From positions 19,315,689-19,379,688 of the forward strand of contig JAKZAP010000013.1 in NCBI GenBank assembly GCA_023053575.1: 64,000 nucleotides of DNA, given 5' to 3'. The DNA comes from Branchinecta lynchi (lineage: Eukaryota > Arthropoda > Branchiopoda > Anostraca > Branchinectidae). This document shows positions 1-10,234 of the stretch, piece by piece. Under the pieces are notes generated by a model, which saw only the letters and a list, made by a program, of their open reading frames with translations, was not told the origin of the DNA and searched no databases. Positions within the stretch are counted from its first letter, which is position 1. Every line of letters begins with the position of its first letter. A program made the translations under genes and the position numbers.

Positions 1-590
1 CAACATATAATTTAAAAGTAAAAAAAAAAGGTAACAAGGCAGAACAATGCTAAAGAGCATTGTACTGCTTTACGAAGCTCGGCACAAAGCTTCTACTGTA
101 GCGCATAGTGTTACAGTAGATTGGGATCAGTTTGGGAACCTTTTCAGCCACTTCTCGGGGGGGACGAGATCTTACAGGAACAAAGGGTGGGGGAAGGAAT
201 GAACGGTACATGGGATGCTGGAGAAGGGATGAGCCAAAGTTGCGGCATAGTTTTTCGCGGCGGGAAGAAAGGGATTCAATTTTAAATTCTTTGAGGTAAA
301 AAGAGTATGGTAGGGGGGAACCGCCATAGATAATTTGCAGCGATCTCTTCTGAACTCGCTCTATTTTATCAGTTTCGTCTTGGGTAAGAGCAAAGTGCCA
401 AACCGGACAAGCATATTCGACTAAGGGTCGGATGAAAGAGCAAAACATTAGCTTTAGCTTGTCCTTAGGAACCCGAAACTTTTTCAGTGTTTTTAGCATT
501 GAATTGCGCTGTTAGCTTTCTTTACAAACGTCTCTGTATTTTCATGCCAGAAGAGATCACTACACCTAGTAGCGTTATTTTATCCCTGAT
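1..590 (-). mobile_element. LINE 3' fragment: reverse transcriptase C-terminus, cut by window edge
   Basis: The minus strand encodes about 149 residues of the region downstream of the RT catalytic core of an APE-type LINE: a CSFIRPLVEYACPVWH block, then RVQKRSLQIIYGG, ending in KQYNAL. The same protein is encoded at 16436-16881 with only about three amino-acid differences, so both come from one recently active family. The homology runs upstream to about 590, but there the frame is broken by a missing base near 510 and a roughly 10-base deletion near 550, so this copy is dead. Positions 1-50 are its 3' UTR. The tail lies beyond the window. Confidence 0.85.
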
Positions 591-819
591 GCAATTACCA
601 GTCTGCCTATTTTCAATTTCGCTTTCACGGTTGTTTTCATGCTTTTGCTCTCTAGACGAGAGTTATTTCACACTTGAGCTGCACCCCTCGCGTCGTTTGC
701 GATTGGCTCAGTCGGAAGTTACAGACTGTGCAAACCATTCAGAGACTTTTGTTGGCGATGTTAGTCGAGATTACCGGTAATTAGTAGTCTGATTTAAACG
801 TGAAGAGGCACTCCGAGAG
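591..819. other. Short stretch with no recognised gene
   Basis: No coding signature was found. Part of 600-760 weakly resembles 63515-63660 (both contain GATTGG.TCAGTCGGA), which suggests a shared low-copy repeat. Confidence 0.3.
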
Positions 820-867
820 TTCATACCCGAGGGGTTGCGCGCTGGTGCCTCATGGTGTACAAGTTCC

Positions 868-956
868 CTGCCTCATGCCTGCCTCACGTGCCTCATGTCT
901 GCCTCACGTGCCTCATGCCTGCCTCACATGCCTCATGCCTGCCTCAGGTGCCTCAT
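868..956. repeat. Left subterminal minisatellite, 20-bp unit
   Basis: About 4.4 copies of a 20-bp unit built from CCTCATG and CCTGCCTCACGTG. Two copies carry an intact CACGTG palindrome; others are mutated to CACATG or CAGGTG. The array lies 23 bp inside the left terminus of the 828-4340 element. Confidence 0.9.
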
Positions 957-1149
957 CGCCCGTTCTGGTGACACGTTTAGGGGTTTTTGAAAATTTTTCG
1001 CTCAGCTACGAGATCTGTGATGAATAACAAAAAGAGAGGGAGCTTCTTATCCCCTCGGGAAATTTGAACTGGGTTGTCCATGCGGATTATTTGAAAGGTA
1101 AAATAAATATTTCTTGTTAGTTGATTAATGCCTTTAATAAACCCTGGTA

Positions 1150-1446
1150 AATTATCTCTGAAAGACTTAGGTATACTCAGGACTATTCAAAAGACTACTC
1201 AACGACTATTCTTAAGGCAGTCTGTCCTCCCCCCCCCCCAAACTCCCGCCACAGTGCCCGAATCCAGTCCGGTTCTCTCAACGATGTATCTAGGACTTGT
1301 GCTTGTTCTTCCGACCAAGTTTCGTCCCGATCCCTCGACTGTAAGCGTTTCCCAAGATTTCCGGTTCCCCCTCCAGCTCCCCCCAAAGTCACCGGATCCG
1401 GTCCGGATTTTAAGTGGGTCGTGACGCACGAGATCTCTCCAAACAT
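1150..1446 (+). repeat. Family H repeat, partial copy
   Basis: Contains the family H words (AAGTTTCGTCCCGATCCCTC, CC-rich runs, CCGGATCCGGTCCGGA, GTGGGTCGT) in the same order as the long copy at 45003-46700. It stops at 1446, where a family Q element begins. Confidence 0.7.
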
Positions 1447-2860
1447 CATTGTGTCGCGAGAGCAACACTTTGATTTTGTCCTGTTTTTTTTTTTTTTTTT
1501 TTTTCTATGCCGCCGATTTCATTTTATTCCTGGTAATTGGTAAGGGTCTAACCTGTGCGGTTTTTACGGAAAGTGTGGACCTTAGGCCGGATTGATGAAT
1601 ATGACATTACATTTTGGAAAGCTCCGTAGAACTCTTGCCTGGGGCCAAAAAAGGATGGTTTTTACTTTTCCTCGAGCCAGAGCCTACGGTGTGCGAAGTG
1701 AAGAGGAGTTATATAGCCTATGGCACAGAGGACTATCTGAAGTTGTGCAGCCAACCTTTCGTTTCATCAAACCATGTTTCTGCTTTCGAGTGGAAAGCTC
1801 CGCTCTAGCACGCAAGCAGGCAGGCACCAGTTTCAACTTGAAGATGTATTATAATCTGGTGTTAAATATAGTGTTAGATCTGGTTAAAAATCTAAAAAAG
1901 ATCTGGTAAATATAGTGTTAAAATCTGGTTTAAATATAAGTGTTAAATATATGCGGCAGTTACCCGGCCCCATAGCCAACATATCTTCTTTGAGTGATAA
2001 ATAGAAAAATCTAGAGCAAACCAAAAAGTGGCTTTTTACCACGGGTCCGAAAGTGCTGCCATCTATTTTTTCTATCCATTTGTGTTCGCGACTTCAGCTG
2101 AGTTTATCATTCGTTTTTTTGAAGTTGGGTGTGCGGTAGAGAAATGGTATCAGATGTACATCTTAAACTTTAGAACTTCTCTCCTTGCTAAAGAAATTGG
2201 AGCTTATCCTTTGCCCCCTTCTAAGTGGTAACGTTAGAAAGTTGGCCTACGGCAAAAAAGTCAACTTTTGAACTAAGAAAGGTAGAATTTTTTTTTCGAC
2301 GGCAATCGATAGCCGTTGATGAGCTGATCAAAGTATATGTCATCTATTTTTGGTACAAAGATTCCTTCGTGAGATACACCAGTTTGAAAGTTTCAAGGGG
2401 TTGACAACTTCAGTAGGAATGTACACACGAAACCAACAATAGGCGATACCAGCTGTGAGACATGTAGGGGACTTATAGGCGACAGTCGATATATGTTAGC
2501 TCATAATCATCTTCGGCAATGAGGGGTTTGCAGCTTGTGCCAGTTGGTGTATCTGTGATTTGTTTCCGGTGTATTCGATGGTAAGAACAATTTGGTTCCC
2601 AATTGTAAAACATGCAAGGGACTTGTAAGTAATAATCAGCTGTTATGCTACAAAAATCTTCAGCGATGAGGGGTTTGCAACTTTTGCTACCTGGTGTACC
2701 CATTATTTGTATCCGGTGAACTTGATGTGTATCATGGGAGACGGACTTGTAAGTAAGAATCGATTCACGAGGGGCTAGAATTTTGTGCAAATTGTTGCAT
2801 ATTGTATTCGATTTATATAAATCTGACGGTAAGAAAGTTTGTATCGATGATCTATCGCTG
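1447..2860 (+). mobile_element. Family Q repeat, long copy
   Basis: Starts with the hairpin-like GTCGCGAGAGCAAC and is collinear for over 1 kb with 8503-9640 and, inverted, with 44128-44995. Shared blocks include TAACCTGTGCGGTTTTTACG, GGACCTTAGGCCGGATTGAT and CATCAAACCAT. The distal part (about 2400-2780) is built of loose ~150-bp tandem units containing GATGAGGGGTTTGCA. Frames open across it differ between copies, so it is treated as non-coding. The right end is not defined. Confidence 0.7.
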
Positions 2861-3229
2861 TAACCTAGGATTAACTGTTTCCGCATCGGGTACAAACGAT
2901 AATGTAAAACAATTAGGTAGTTTCGTAATAATTGATAGCGTCATCTATGGTATTTTAATCCTGAAAAGTTAAGGATAGCTTTATAATACCAACTAGATTA
3001 TATAAGATATTGTTCCAAGTTTTCATCCGTCACGATGTCTACGGATTGAAAAGGATAAAGTTCAACTGACCGCAAATTCAATTTAATCCCTTCTTCCGAT
3101 ATTGTTTTATTGTTGTTTTTACAACACTAAAGAATATCTTTTAATTGATCATGTGATTCTTCTTTTTAGAACAAACCGTTTTAAAAGCTTCCATAAGTTG
3201 ACAAATCGAGCATTTAACCGAAAGCGAAG

Positions 3230-3505
3230 AAACAAAACCAAAGTGCAACGTGGGTCTAGTTTTTCATTGCTATCCGATCACCCGTTCAAAAGTTATAAAT
3301 ACCTCAAGATTCCGGGCTCCCCTCCCTCCACTCCCCCAACGATGCTCGGATCGGGGAAATGATGCAACAATCATTTGGGGTCCCTGATATCGTCCTAGCG
3401 TATGTGGAAGTGCCCGAACTAGCAAAATCCGGACCGACCGACGGAAGGACAGAAATTGCGATCGCTATATGGCACTTGGCCGAAAGGCAAGTGCCATAAT
3501 AACAT
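3230..3505 (+). repeat. Family H repeat, right-end copy with terminal hairpin
   Basis: Carries the terminal part of family H: CGTTCAAAAGTTATAAATAC, a CCCTCC-rich run, GATGCTCGGATCGGGGAAAT, a GACCGACCGACGGA run, then the hairpin TATGGCACTTGGCC / GGCAAGTGCCATA at 3469-3501. The same terminus is seen at 24527-24560 and 46669-46700. Confidence 0.75.
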
Positions 3506-4140
3506 GTCAAAAATGGCTAAGAAGGCAACCAAAGTTTCGGCGTTCGGCTGAATACAGGGTCGCACATGGATGCATGTTTTCAATGATTATTTCCCCCCCT
3601 TCTCCGGATGTAGAAAAATATTTTAAGATCTGGGCAGTGAATAAACTTCAAAGAAATGACGTAGGAATGCAAAGAAATTCCGGTAAATTCCAAGGTAAAA
3701 TCTCGAACAATTCTGGTATAATCTTGGAGCTGCCCCTCCAAACCCCCTCCCTCTACAAGGAAGGGCTCGTGATGCCCCTGGGTCTACTGTAAAACCAGTC
3801 AGGGTTTCACACTCAATGAGTATGGTGTCAAAACGAACCGTCAAATGTAGGCCAAAATCAAATGGTCAAATGAGAATCTTCTGCAGATGGCGCGCGGGAA
3901 TTTTTCCATCCCACCCGTTACATTACAAGATAGGCGAGTTAGACCTCTTATATTACTATCATGATAGTCTGTGGCCTGAACAGTACTTTCGGTACTGGGT
4001 ACTTTCAAAGATTCGCCACAAACGATTTGCTTAATGAATATGTAATATCAAACAAAAATGTTGCGACATTTTGACACTGACATTGCTAAGATTTTTTGGT
4101 CCGATGACTTCAATTCTGCGCAAGTTGTATTTTCACCGTG
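3506..4140. other. Interior of the 828-4340 element, no gene recognised
   Basis: Open frames here are short and lack recognisable domains. A CC-rich stretch at 3720-3780 recalls family H but does not align clearly. Confidence 0.3.
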
Positions 4141-4312
4141 TCTGCCTCACGTGCCTCATGTCTGCCTCACGTGCCTCATGCCTGCCTTACGTGCCTCATG
4201 CCTGCCTCATGTCTGCCTCACGTGCCACATGTCTGCCTCACGTGCCTCATGTCTGCCTCACGTGCCTCATGCCTGCCTCACGTGCCTCATCTGCCTCTGC
4301 CTCATGGTATAC
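4141..4312. repeat. Right subterminal minisatellite, 20-bp unit
   Basis: About eight copies of the same 20-bp unit as 868-956, in the same strand orientation, with one 10-bp half unit. Six copies contain CACGTG. It ends 10 bp before the right terminal inverted repeat of the 828-4340 element. Confidence 0.9.
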
Positions 4313-4348
4313 ACGAAATCGGCCAGTGCGCAACCCCTCGTTCATACC

Positions 4349-4716
4349 TATGATCTGATCAGTTTTTGTCTTCAGGGGAATTAAACTAGAATGCAGCATG
4401 GCCGTGGGGGGAGGGGGGGGGGGGGGGTGGAAATAAGAAATATAAAATCTTCAGTGAGCCTTTAAAGGCTCATGATATACATTATCTTTGACATTAACAA
4501 ACAGTGTCCGAAATGTTATCGTTGGACTCGGATATTCAGTTTTTCTTGAAAATTAGTAGGCTAATTTGTTTTTAGGCTTCGTCAGCTGTTTATTTTTATG
4601 TAAGTATGTGTGAGTTTGACTTTGTTGTGGTTTGAAGTTTCACACATCACTCTTCAGTTTTGATGGAATGAAAATAATAATAATATTGTTGCTTGATGAC
4701 AAATGGTTTAAGTCGG
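4349..4716. other. No gene recognised; poly-G tract at 4405-4428
   Basis: Contains a G-rich homopolymer run and otherwise unremarkable AT-rich sequence. No family match was seen in the window. Confidence 0.3.
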
Positions 4717-4985
4717 TTAAAGGACCCTTCGTACCTACAATTCCAATGGTTTCCGGAATTACGTCCATCGACTCTAAACCGGGAGACCCGAATTTCATAT
4801 GTTACATTCTAGCCTGCTAACATTACCTCACTTATTTTCAGACCTGTCGCGACTTACTATTTGCTCTCGACGGGTGTTCGGGTATCATACTGTCGATGCG
4901 TAAAACCGGTTATCTGTTTTTTGCCGTGTTCTAGCTTAAAGTCAATAGGCCTGGGAAAAGGCTTATAACGCCGTGTACTTAAGTC
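4717..4985. mobile_element. TTAAAGGACCC-end DNA element, 3'-truncated copy
   Basis: The end TTAAAGGACCC at 4717 and the following text (GGAGACCC.AATTTC.TA..TTACATTCTA) align to the complete copy at 50988-51535. The right end is absent, and similarity fades near 4985. Confidence 0.6.
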
Positions 4986-4999
4986 CATATCCTCACGGG

Positions 5000-5262
5000 A
5001 TGTTTTGGGGCCACTCTTTTTGGCAGGGCATGAACTAGGGCTCGGTACGTTGTTCCAAATGTGTGCAGTTCAAGTCACCTCTATGATGAGATTTCGGTCA
5101 AAGTTTTCGACTCACCTCTTGCGTGGTCTTCCTGGTGGTCGGGATCCATCTTTGGTGCGTTCGAGAGAAAGTTTTGGTAGGCGGTCATAGTCCATTCTTT
5201 TGACATGCCCAAGCCATCGCTGTTGCTGTCGTTTTATTTTGATTAAGATTGTGTCGGTAACT
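5000..5262 (-). pseudogene. LINE C-terminal fragment with RWLGHV..GRPRKR motif
   Basis: Minus-strand translation gives RQQQRWLGHVKRMDYDRL, then SLERTKDGSRPPGRPRKR, a stop where Trp is expected, and VENFDR. The pattern RW.GH..R.........L....G.R..GRP..RW is a familiar C-terminal signature of RTE-like and related LINE reverse transcriptases. Two in-frame stops make it a relic. It lies directly beside the phosphatase exon at 5381-5552 and reads on the same strand, so it should not be mistaken for an exon of that gene. Confidence 0.7.
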
Positions 5263-5380
5263 ATACACAAAGCCGTGTATAGTTTGTTAAAAGCAGAGCC
5301 CAGTTTTCGGGTACTTAACTAGTTATGGATACTGGAACATACACAGTAAATAGTGCGAGGTATGCTTTCAAGATACTTAC

Positions 5381-5552
5381 TTGTTGTGAAATTCCGTGTG
5401 ACGTAATTGATGCTCTCCTTGTTCTCAAACTGTGTGTGAAGTTCGATTTTATAGGAGCCACCAGGGGTCAGGTCTCGAAGAGAAAATGGGGAAGCTTCGT
5501 CGACTAGGTTTAAGGTCCTTACACTCGCTGCCGGCTCCGATAGGGAATAGAT
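5381..5552 (-). CDS. Ptp10D: Ptp10D-type receptor tyrosine phosphatase, FN3 exon (second half of domain)
   Basis: This 172-nt exon has a strong acceptor on the minus strand (TATTTTTGTTTCAG before 5552) and a donor GTAAGTAT starting at 5380. It is phase 0 at its start and phase 1 at its end. It encodes IYSLSEPAASVRTL, then SPFSLRDLTPGGSYKIEL and ENKESINYVTRNFTT, which are the C-D-E-F-G strands of a fibronectin type III domain. The L.PG..Y motif is the usual FN3 landmark. The LSE, L.DLTPG and KES..Y.SRNFTT words match what I recall of an FN3 domain of Drosophila Ptp10D. Joined to 22429-22535 the reading frame continues exactly. These receptors are extracellular FN3 arrays linked to one cytoplasmic phosphatase domain, which is not in this window. 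Confidence 0.85.
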
Positions 5553-5711
5553 CTGAAACAAAAATATACATAAAAGCAAGACCAAAGGTTTCGGTGAGCC
5601 GCAAAAGAGGAACAATCATTCCAGACCGCAGCCTTCATTCAGACAATCGGTGGAAATTTTCGAAAGATCGTTTTAACGTGTAAAACACCTTAACTTTCCG
5701 TTAATATAAAG

Positions 5712-5845
5712 ACGAAAGAAATAGAAAACCGTGATTTTCGTTTTTTTTTTTTTTTTCTTGATCAGCTAATTATCCCTCTAGGATGATGTGCGAGGGATAA
5801 ATATAAATTCGGATATTTCGGTTGCACTTCCGGCAAACCGTCCTC
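5712..5845. mobile_element. MITE copy, one end only (related to 13072-13246)
   Basis: Begins CGAAAGAAATAGAAAACCGT, has an expanded poly-T, then continues with GATCAGCTAATTATCCCTCT and a core that matches the reverse complement of the MITE at 13072-13246. The second terminal repeat is missing. Confidence 0.7.
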
Positions 5846-6169
5846 AGCGAAAAACAAAACAAAACTAAATCATAAAATCCACCACAATCACAACAGGAGA
5901 ACGATGCGGAACCAACAGACAATAAGACGAGATGTAACTAAAAACCAGAAGAAAACGGTGCGGATGCAGATAAAAATAAAATAACGAAAGATAAAATGTG
6001 CGTGTTAAAAATGTATATGTACAAATCTGTGATTATTTACAATTCTGAGCTCTGTGTATATTTACAATTTACCATCCGTCTGGGAAAGCGCAGAAGCTTT
6101 CACCCAGAAAACGGCCCACTCGAAAAATCAATTATACGTTGACCACTTTTGATAAAATCTTCCACAAAA
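5846..6169. other. No gene recognised
   Basis: A-rich sequence with many AAAAC/AAAAT words. No coding or repeat-family signal was recognised. Confidence 0.3.
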
Positions 6170-6492
6170 TCTTCTGGCGAGAAAATAAATTTCATATTCG
6201 GATTCAGCATGTCTTCTTACCCTTCATTCGACTATTTAATTAGCTTTTAAAAAATAGTTCGTATTCCCCTTAATTTCGACCCCCTCCCCCACCCCTAAAT
6301 ATAGAGGTACATAGTCCATCTTCGAACTTGACCTGTACTTTGACCTAAACAGTCCTCATGCCAAGTTTGATCAAAATATCTCAACTCCTTCGAGAGTTAT
6401 CGTGCTAACAGACGGACGGACGGACGGACAGACGGACAACTTTTGTGATGTCATAGGTATCCCTCCACTTACGTTTTGGGATCCCAAAAACA
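6170..6492 (-). mobile_element. Family P repeat, truncated copy with terminal palindrome
   Basis: In minus orientation it carries the family P end: TTTTGGGATCCCAAAA, ACGTAAGTGGAGGGATACCT, a GTCCGTCC-type run (6412-6440), CACGATAACTC and the CCTCTATATTTAGGGGTGGG block. Only the palindromic end and a little of the interior are present. Confidence 0.75.
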
Positions 6493-6529
6493 GATGGAGC
6501 ACAACAAGACAAAGCAAAAAAGAAGAAAA

Positions 6530-7455
6530 GGAAAGCTTTAATTCCAGACATTTATTACAACATTTTTCACAAACAAATTTTTATGTCGAAAGTGACGCCA
6601 ACAATTCACTACGGTGCAGAGCTTTGGGGATTTGAAACTGCCCCAACTAGAGACAATACAGCTTCAGTATTTCAAGAGACTTATTCGTTTACACCAGACG
6701 ACCCACAGCCAGGCAGTAAAAGGAGGTCTGGGACTTTTTTCCCTAAGGAGACCATAGATTAACCCAAATAATAAGGTCTGGGCAAAAGTTATATCTTTAC
6801 CAGAGAAGAGACTGCCTAAGCAAGCATACCTGGAAGCACTATCGACGAAAAAGCGAAATTCATGACCGCTCCAAGTTAAAAAAACTTTTAGATAATGCAG
6901 GTCTTTCGTAAATATGGAATGAAGGAAGAGGGCCGGAAGGAGACCCGACCAGCTTCATAGTGAATTCACTAGAGTGTTAGAAGAACAAGAGGTTCAGCTT
7001 TGCGAACGGACACACAATTCAGATACATTAAAATACTACAAAGAACTTGAGCAGATTTTCGGAATGGAATTTTACTTCAAGCTATACCTACCGGCGGAGA
7101 GCCTGCGCCTGTGGTTTCAGCTACGAGCGAACTGCCTGCCAGTACGTGGTCGGAGTAATTGGGATTTTAAGATCCCAAATAATAAGCGACAATGTCCCCT
7201 GTGCTTTAATACAGAGGAAGAGGGACATTTTGTGGTTGAATGCGAGACCTCAGGTGACACTTTATCAATGGGTATACTATCAAGTTCCTCGATATTCTTG
7301 AAACAACAAACAAAAGCTAAGATACTTAAAATATGCCAATTCTTAAAGAGTGTATTAGTTAAATAAAGATAAGTATTGAGTGATATAAAGTGTATTGTAA
7401 CTCATGTATTTTGTACGGCCAATTGGCTATTAAACATATTCATTCATTCATACTA
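6530..7455 (+). pseudogene. LINE C-terminal fragment with zinc-knuckle-like motif
   Basis: Translation in shifting frames gives IHYGAELWG, then LQYFKRLI near 6590-6690. An open stretch at 6974-7366 contains LRLWFQLRANCLPVRGR and CPLCFNTEEEGHFVVEC. The CPLC...E..HF..EC pattern and the preceding AELWGFE block are typical of C-termini of APE-type LINEs. Frame breaks and stops at 6750-6950 make it a relic. The sequence ends at about 7451 in a TTCATTCATTCAT tail, the same kind of tail as the full-length LINE ending near 63124. Confidence 0.7.
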
Positions 7456-7921
7456 AGAGATTCCGTCATCGATCAAGCTGGAAAACAAACTAGATAGATC
7501 GATTCAGTATACTGTATACTACATCGTCCAACGAAATTCCGACTTGTTTGCGTGATTCTGGTAAAATTTCAGTGTCATTTCTTCTTCGAAATGGGTCTAT
7601 GCCACGAAATTCTGAAGATCAGACTGGTGATTTATGTCTGAATACGGACTGTAAGATACTACGCCTAACTGGGGCTAGTGACGGAACAGCTACTGAAGCA
7701 GCGTGGATACAAATGTAGTGTTGCTAGCTCTGACTACTTGTGAATATACTACTGAAACAGTAAAGGCATTCAGTTCTGCTTTAACGATACTTGACACCGC
7801 CACTAATGACACTATCTATCTCGGAAAATACCACATGAAGTAGCTCTTCCATCAATAGCCTATATCACGTAATGAAACCGCAAAGGACAGATCAGATGAC
7901 TGCGGTCCGCAAACCTTTGAT
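7456..7921. other. No gene recognised
   Basis: Codon-like stretches were looked for in all frames without finding a recognisable motif. It could be the eroded 5' continuation of the fragment at 7922-8152. Confidence 0.25.
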
Positions 7922-8152
7922 TTGACCCTAATCAGATACGAAGGTTGCCAACAACCAAATACATGGCGAAAATCGGTTGAGTGGTTTCAACTATTTGTGG
8001 CTCCACTCCGGGATCTTCTAAACGCCACGTATAAGAAAGAGTTAAGAAAGGTGCTTTTTAAATTTGCTAAATTTCTTCTGTCACTTCCCAGTAGGTCCCG
8101 CAGCCGGTACTTGATTCAGAAGTACTCTGTCGCAGACCCTATACTATACTAA
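7922..8152 (+). pseudogene. Possible LINE C-terminal fragment
   Basis: An open stretch of 76 codons ends LRKVLFKFAKFLLSLPSRSR, RYLIQKYSVADP. A hydrophobic FAKFLL.LP followed by RYL....V.D resembles the extreme C-terminus of some APE-type LINE proteins, but this is a weak resemblance from memory. No upstream catalytic motifs are present. Confidence 0.35.
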
Positions 8153-8339
8153 GTGTCCATAATCTGGTCGCGAAACTTAATAATAAGGATGTTGTACACA
8201 CCTGGATGGATATTCTTTTTTAATAACATTTGTTTGATTTTGTATCTAGGTTAATGTTGTTTTGTGTTTGTAGTCGCTGTTTTTTTTTCTAACTCTATCT
8301 CTTTCCTCCTTTGTGCTGTTGATGGGCAATCAAATATTT

Positions 8340-8435
8340 AGATTTGAGCCTGAAGAGGACCCTTGCCAAGAAGGGCCGACATGCAGCTCTAATAAAATGT
8401 AGCTGACTTATCCGTTTTGCACCCTCAAATATAAA
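8340..8435 (+). ncRNA. Family Z repeat, degenerate hammerhead-like motif (type B)
   Basis: At 8346-8389 the order is GAGC, CTGAAGA, a stem-II hairpin closed by GG/CC, GACA (consensus GAAA), TGCA, GCTC. Stem I (GAGC with GCTC) is intact. The GACA and the lost A-T pair before the cleavage position predict an inactive copy. It is followed by AGCTGACTTATCCGTTTTGC, the block shared by all family Z copies. Confidence 0.55.
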
Positions 8436-8502
8436 ATATTTCATCCATTGAAATTTGTATAGATGAAAGCCTGTTTACCGTATTTATATTATTCCTAGTA
8501 TT

Positions 8503-9640
8503 GTGTTGCGAGAGCAACACTTTGGTTTTTACGAGTTTTTTTGTTTTTGTTTATGTTCCTAGTACCCCGATTTGCGCTTATCTTCAGAAACTCGTTAGGA
8601 TCTAACCTGCGCGGTTTTTACGGAAAGTGAGGACCTTAGGCCGGATTGATGAATATGACATTAGAACTCTTGCCTGGGGCCAAAAAGGACAGTTCTTGCT
8701 TGTAATTGAGCCACAGCCTACAGCACTATCTGAAGTATGCAGCCAAGCTTTCGTTTCATCAAACCATATTTCTGCTTTCGAGTGGAAAGGTCCGTTCTAG
8801 CAGGCAAGCAGACAAGCACCAGTTTTAAACTGAAGATGGACTAAAATCTATAAGTGCGTAATATGTGCTGCAGTTTCCTGGCCCCACAGCCAATACATCT
8901 TCGTTGAGTGATAAATATAAAAATTTACAGAATCCAAAAAGTATCATTTTCCCACGGGCCGAAAGTGCTGCCATCTTTTGTTTCGGCCCGTTTCTGTTTG
9001 TGATTTCAGCTGAGTTTATCATTCCATTTATTACACTTGTGAGTGAGGAAGATAAATGAAATCAGATGGGCCTCTTAAACTTTAAAAGTTCTCTCACTGC
9101 TGAAGAAATTAGAGCTTATCCTTTGCTCCTTTCTAAGTGGTGAAATTGGAAAGATGGCCTACGGCAAAAGAGTCAACTTTTGAACTAATACAGATAGAAT
9201 TTTTTTTTTTTCAACGTCACTCGGTAGACCTCGATGAGTTGATCAAAGTTTATTGTCATCTGTTTTTTTGGAACAAAAACTCCTTCATGAGACTCAACAG
9301 TTTGAAAGTTTGGAGGGGTTGACAACTTCAGTAGTGAGGTACACACTGAAACCAAAGTAGTGAGGTACACACTGAAACCAAAGTAGGCCGATCCCAATCG
9401 TAAGACAAGTAGGGTAATTGTAAGCAACAGTCGGCTGTTAGACCATAATCATCTTAGGCGATGAGGTGTTAGCAATGTTGGTAGTTGGTATACCTATTAA
9501 TCCTAGTATTTCTTTCCTGTGTATTTGATCGTGAGAACAATTTGGTATCATGTCTATAAAGGGGAGATGGACTTGTAAGTATGAATCGGTTGGTAGAAGG
9601 GGTTCGTGAGGGGCTAGAAACTTGTAAAAATGTGTGTAAA
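8503..9640 (+). mobile_element. Family Q repeat, second copy
   Basis: Begins with a perfect GTGTTGCGAGAGCAACAC palindrome and follows the same order of blocks as 1447-2860. A short local duplication of GTGAGGTACACACTGAAACC lies near 9334-9380. Confidence 0.75.
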
Positions 9641-9659
9641 TTTTTTGTATCTCTGCAAT

Positions 9660-10010
9660 TAGTCGTTTTTGCAGTTATCGTGGTATCTGATACACGGTTG
9701 CTTTGCAAAAACAACTATTGCCGAAATTGCAGTTTTCGAAGTCATCCCAAAAGAAAAACTGATATCCAGTCCAGTTACATCACTGAGAGCTAAACTTCTT
9801 TCTCAACAATTTGACAAAACTTGATGAAAGCAAGATGAATTTTCAGATGAAATGCCCCGTTACCATGGTATCTGAATATCAGATACCACGATAACTGGCC
9901 AGATACCACAGTAACTGCAAAAACATCTTTTGACAGCAGTATCAGATACTACGGTAACTCCGAAAACGAATTTAGACCGTGGTATCAGATACCATGGCAT
10001 CCGCAAAAGC
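9660..10010. repeat. Degenerate minisatellite of GTATCAGATAC palindromes
   Basis: About six loosely spaced copies of a palindromic word (GGTATCTGATACC or GTATCAGATAC) alternate with AACTGCAAAAAC, at a spacing of roughly 45-55 bp. No family match elsewhere in the window. Confidence 0.6.
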
Positions 10011-10073
10011 GCAACTAATCTAGCTGAAATCAAGGAAAGTGTTAGAGGGGAAGATCGTGACCCAAAGGTCTTA

Positions 10074-10232
10074 AAGTACGGACACACGATCAGGATCCGG
10101 AGCTCCCGGTCTGGAATTCCTGCCCGGATTTTCGGCACCATCATCACTTCCATATGGAAAAGTTGAAATTTTTTCAACTTGATGATGAAAGTGCAGAAAA
10201 TCCGGCCGGGAAATCCTGATCATGTGTTCGCA
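10074..10232. mobile_element. Foldback MITE
   Basis: The arms GGACACACGATCAGGAT (left) and its imperfect complement near 10208-10228 enclose a core in which GGATTTTCGGCAC pairs with GTGCAGAAAATCC. An inner hairpin AAGTTGAAATTTTTTCAACTT sits at the centre. The whole element can fold on itself. Confidence 0.6.
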
Positions 10233-10234
10233 CT

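Larger units (their letters stand above)
828..4340. mobile_element. 3.5-kb DNA transposon with 8-bp TSD and subterminal minisatellites
   Basis: The left end reads CGAGGGGTTGCGCGCTGG (828-845). The right end is its inverse complement with one mismatch (323 bases into the 4-kb line: 4323-4340). Immediately outside, TTCATACC occurs as a perfect direct repeat at 820-827 and 4341-4348, an 8-bp target-site duplication. Just inside each end lies a 20-bp minisatellite containing CACGTG. No transposase is visible. The interior is occupied by pieces of families H and Q, so this is a non-autonomous or heavily invaded element. An 8-bp duplication is used by hAT and P superfamilies among others, but the terminal bases do not settle the class. 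Confidence 0.75.

Noticed and set aside
4058..4384. 108-codon open frames of CLTCLMPASRAS repeats
   Set aside because: They are all three frames of a 20-bp minisatellite; no start or domain supports a protein.
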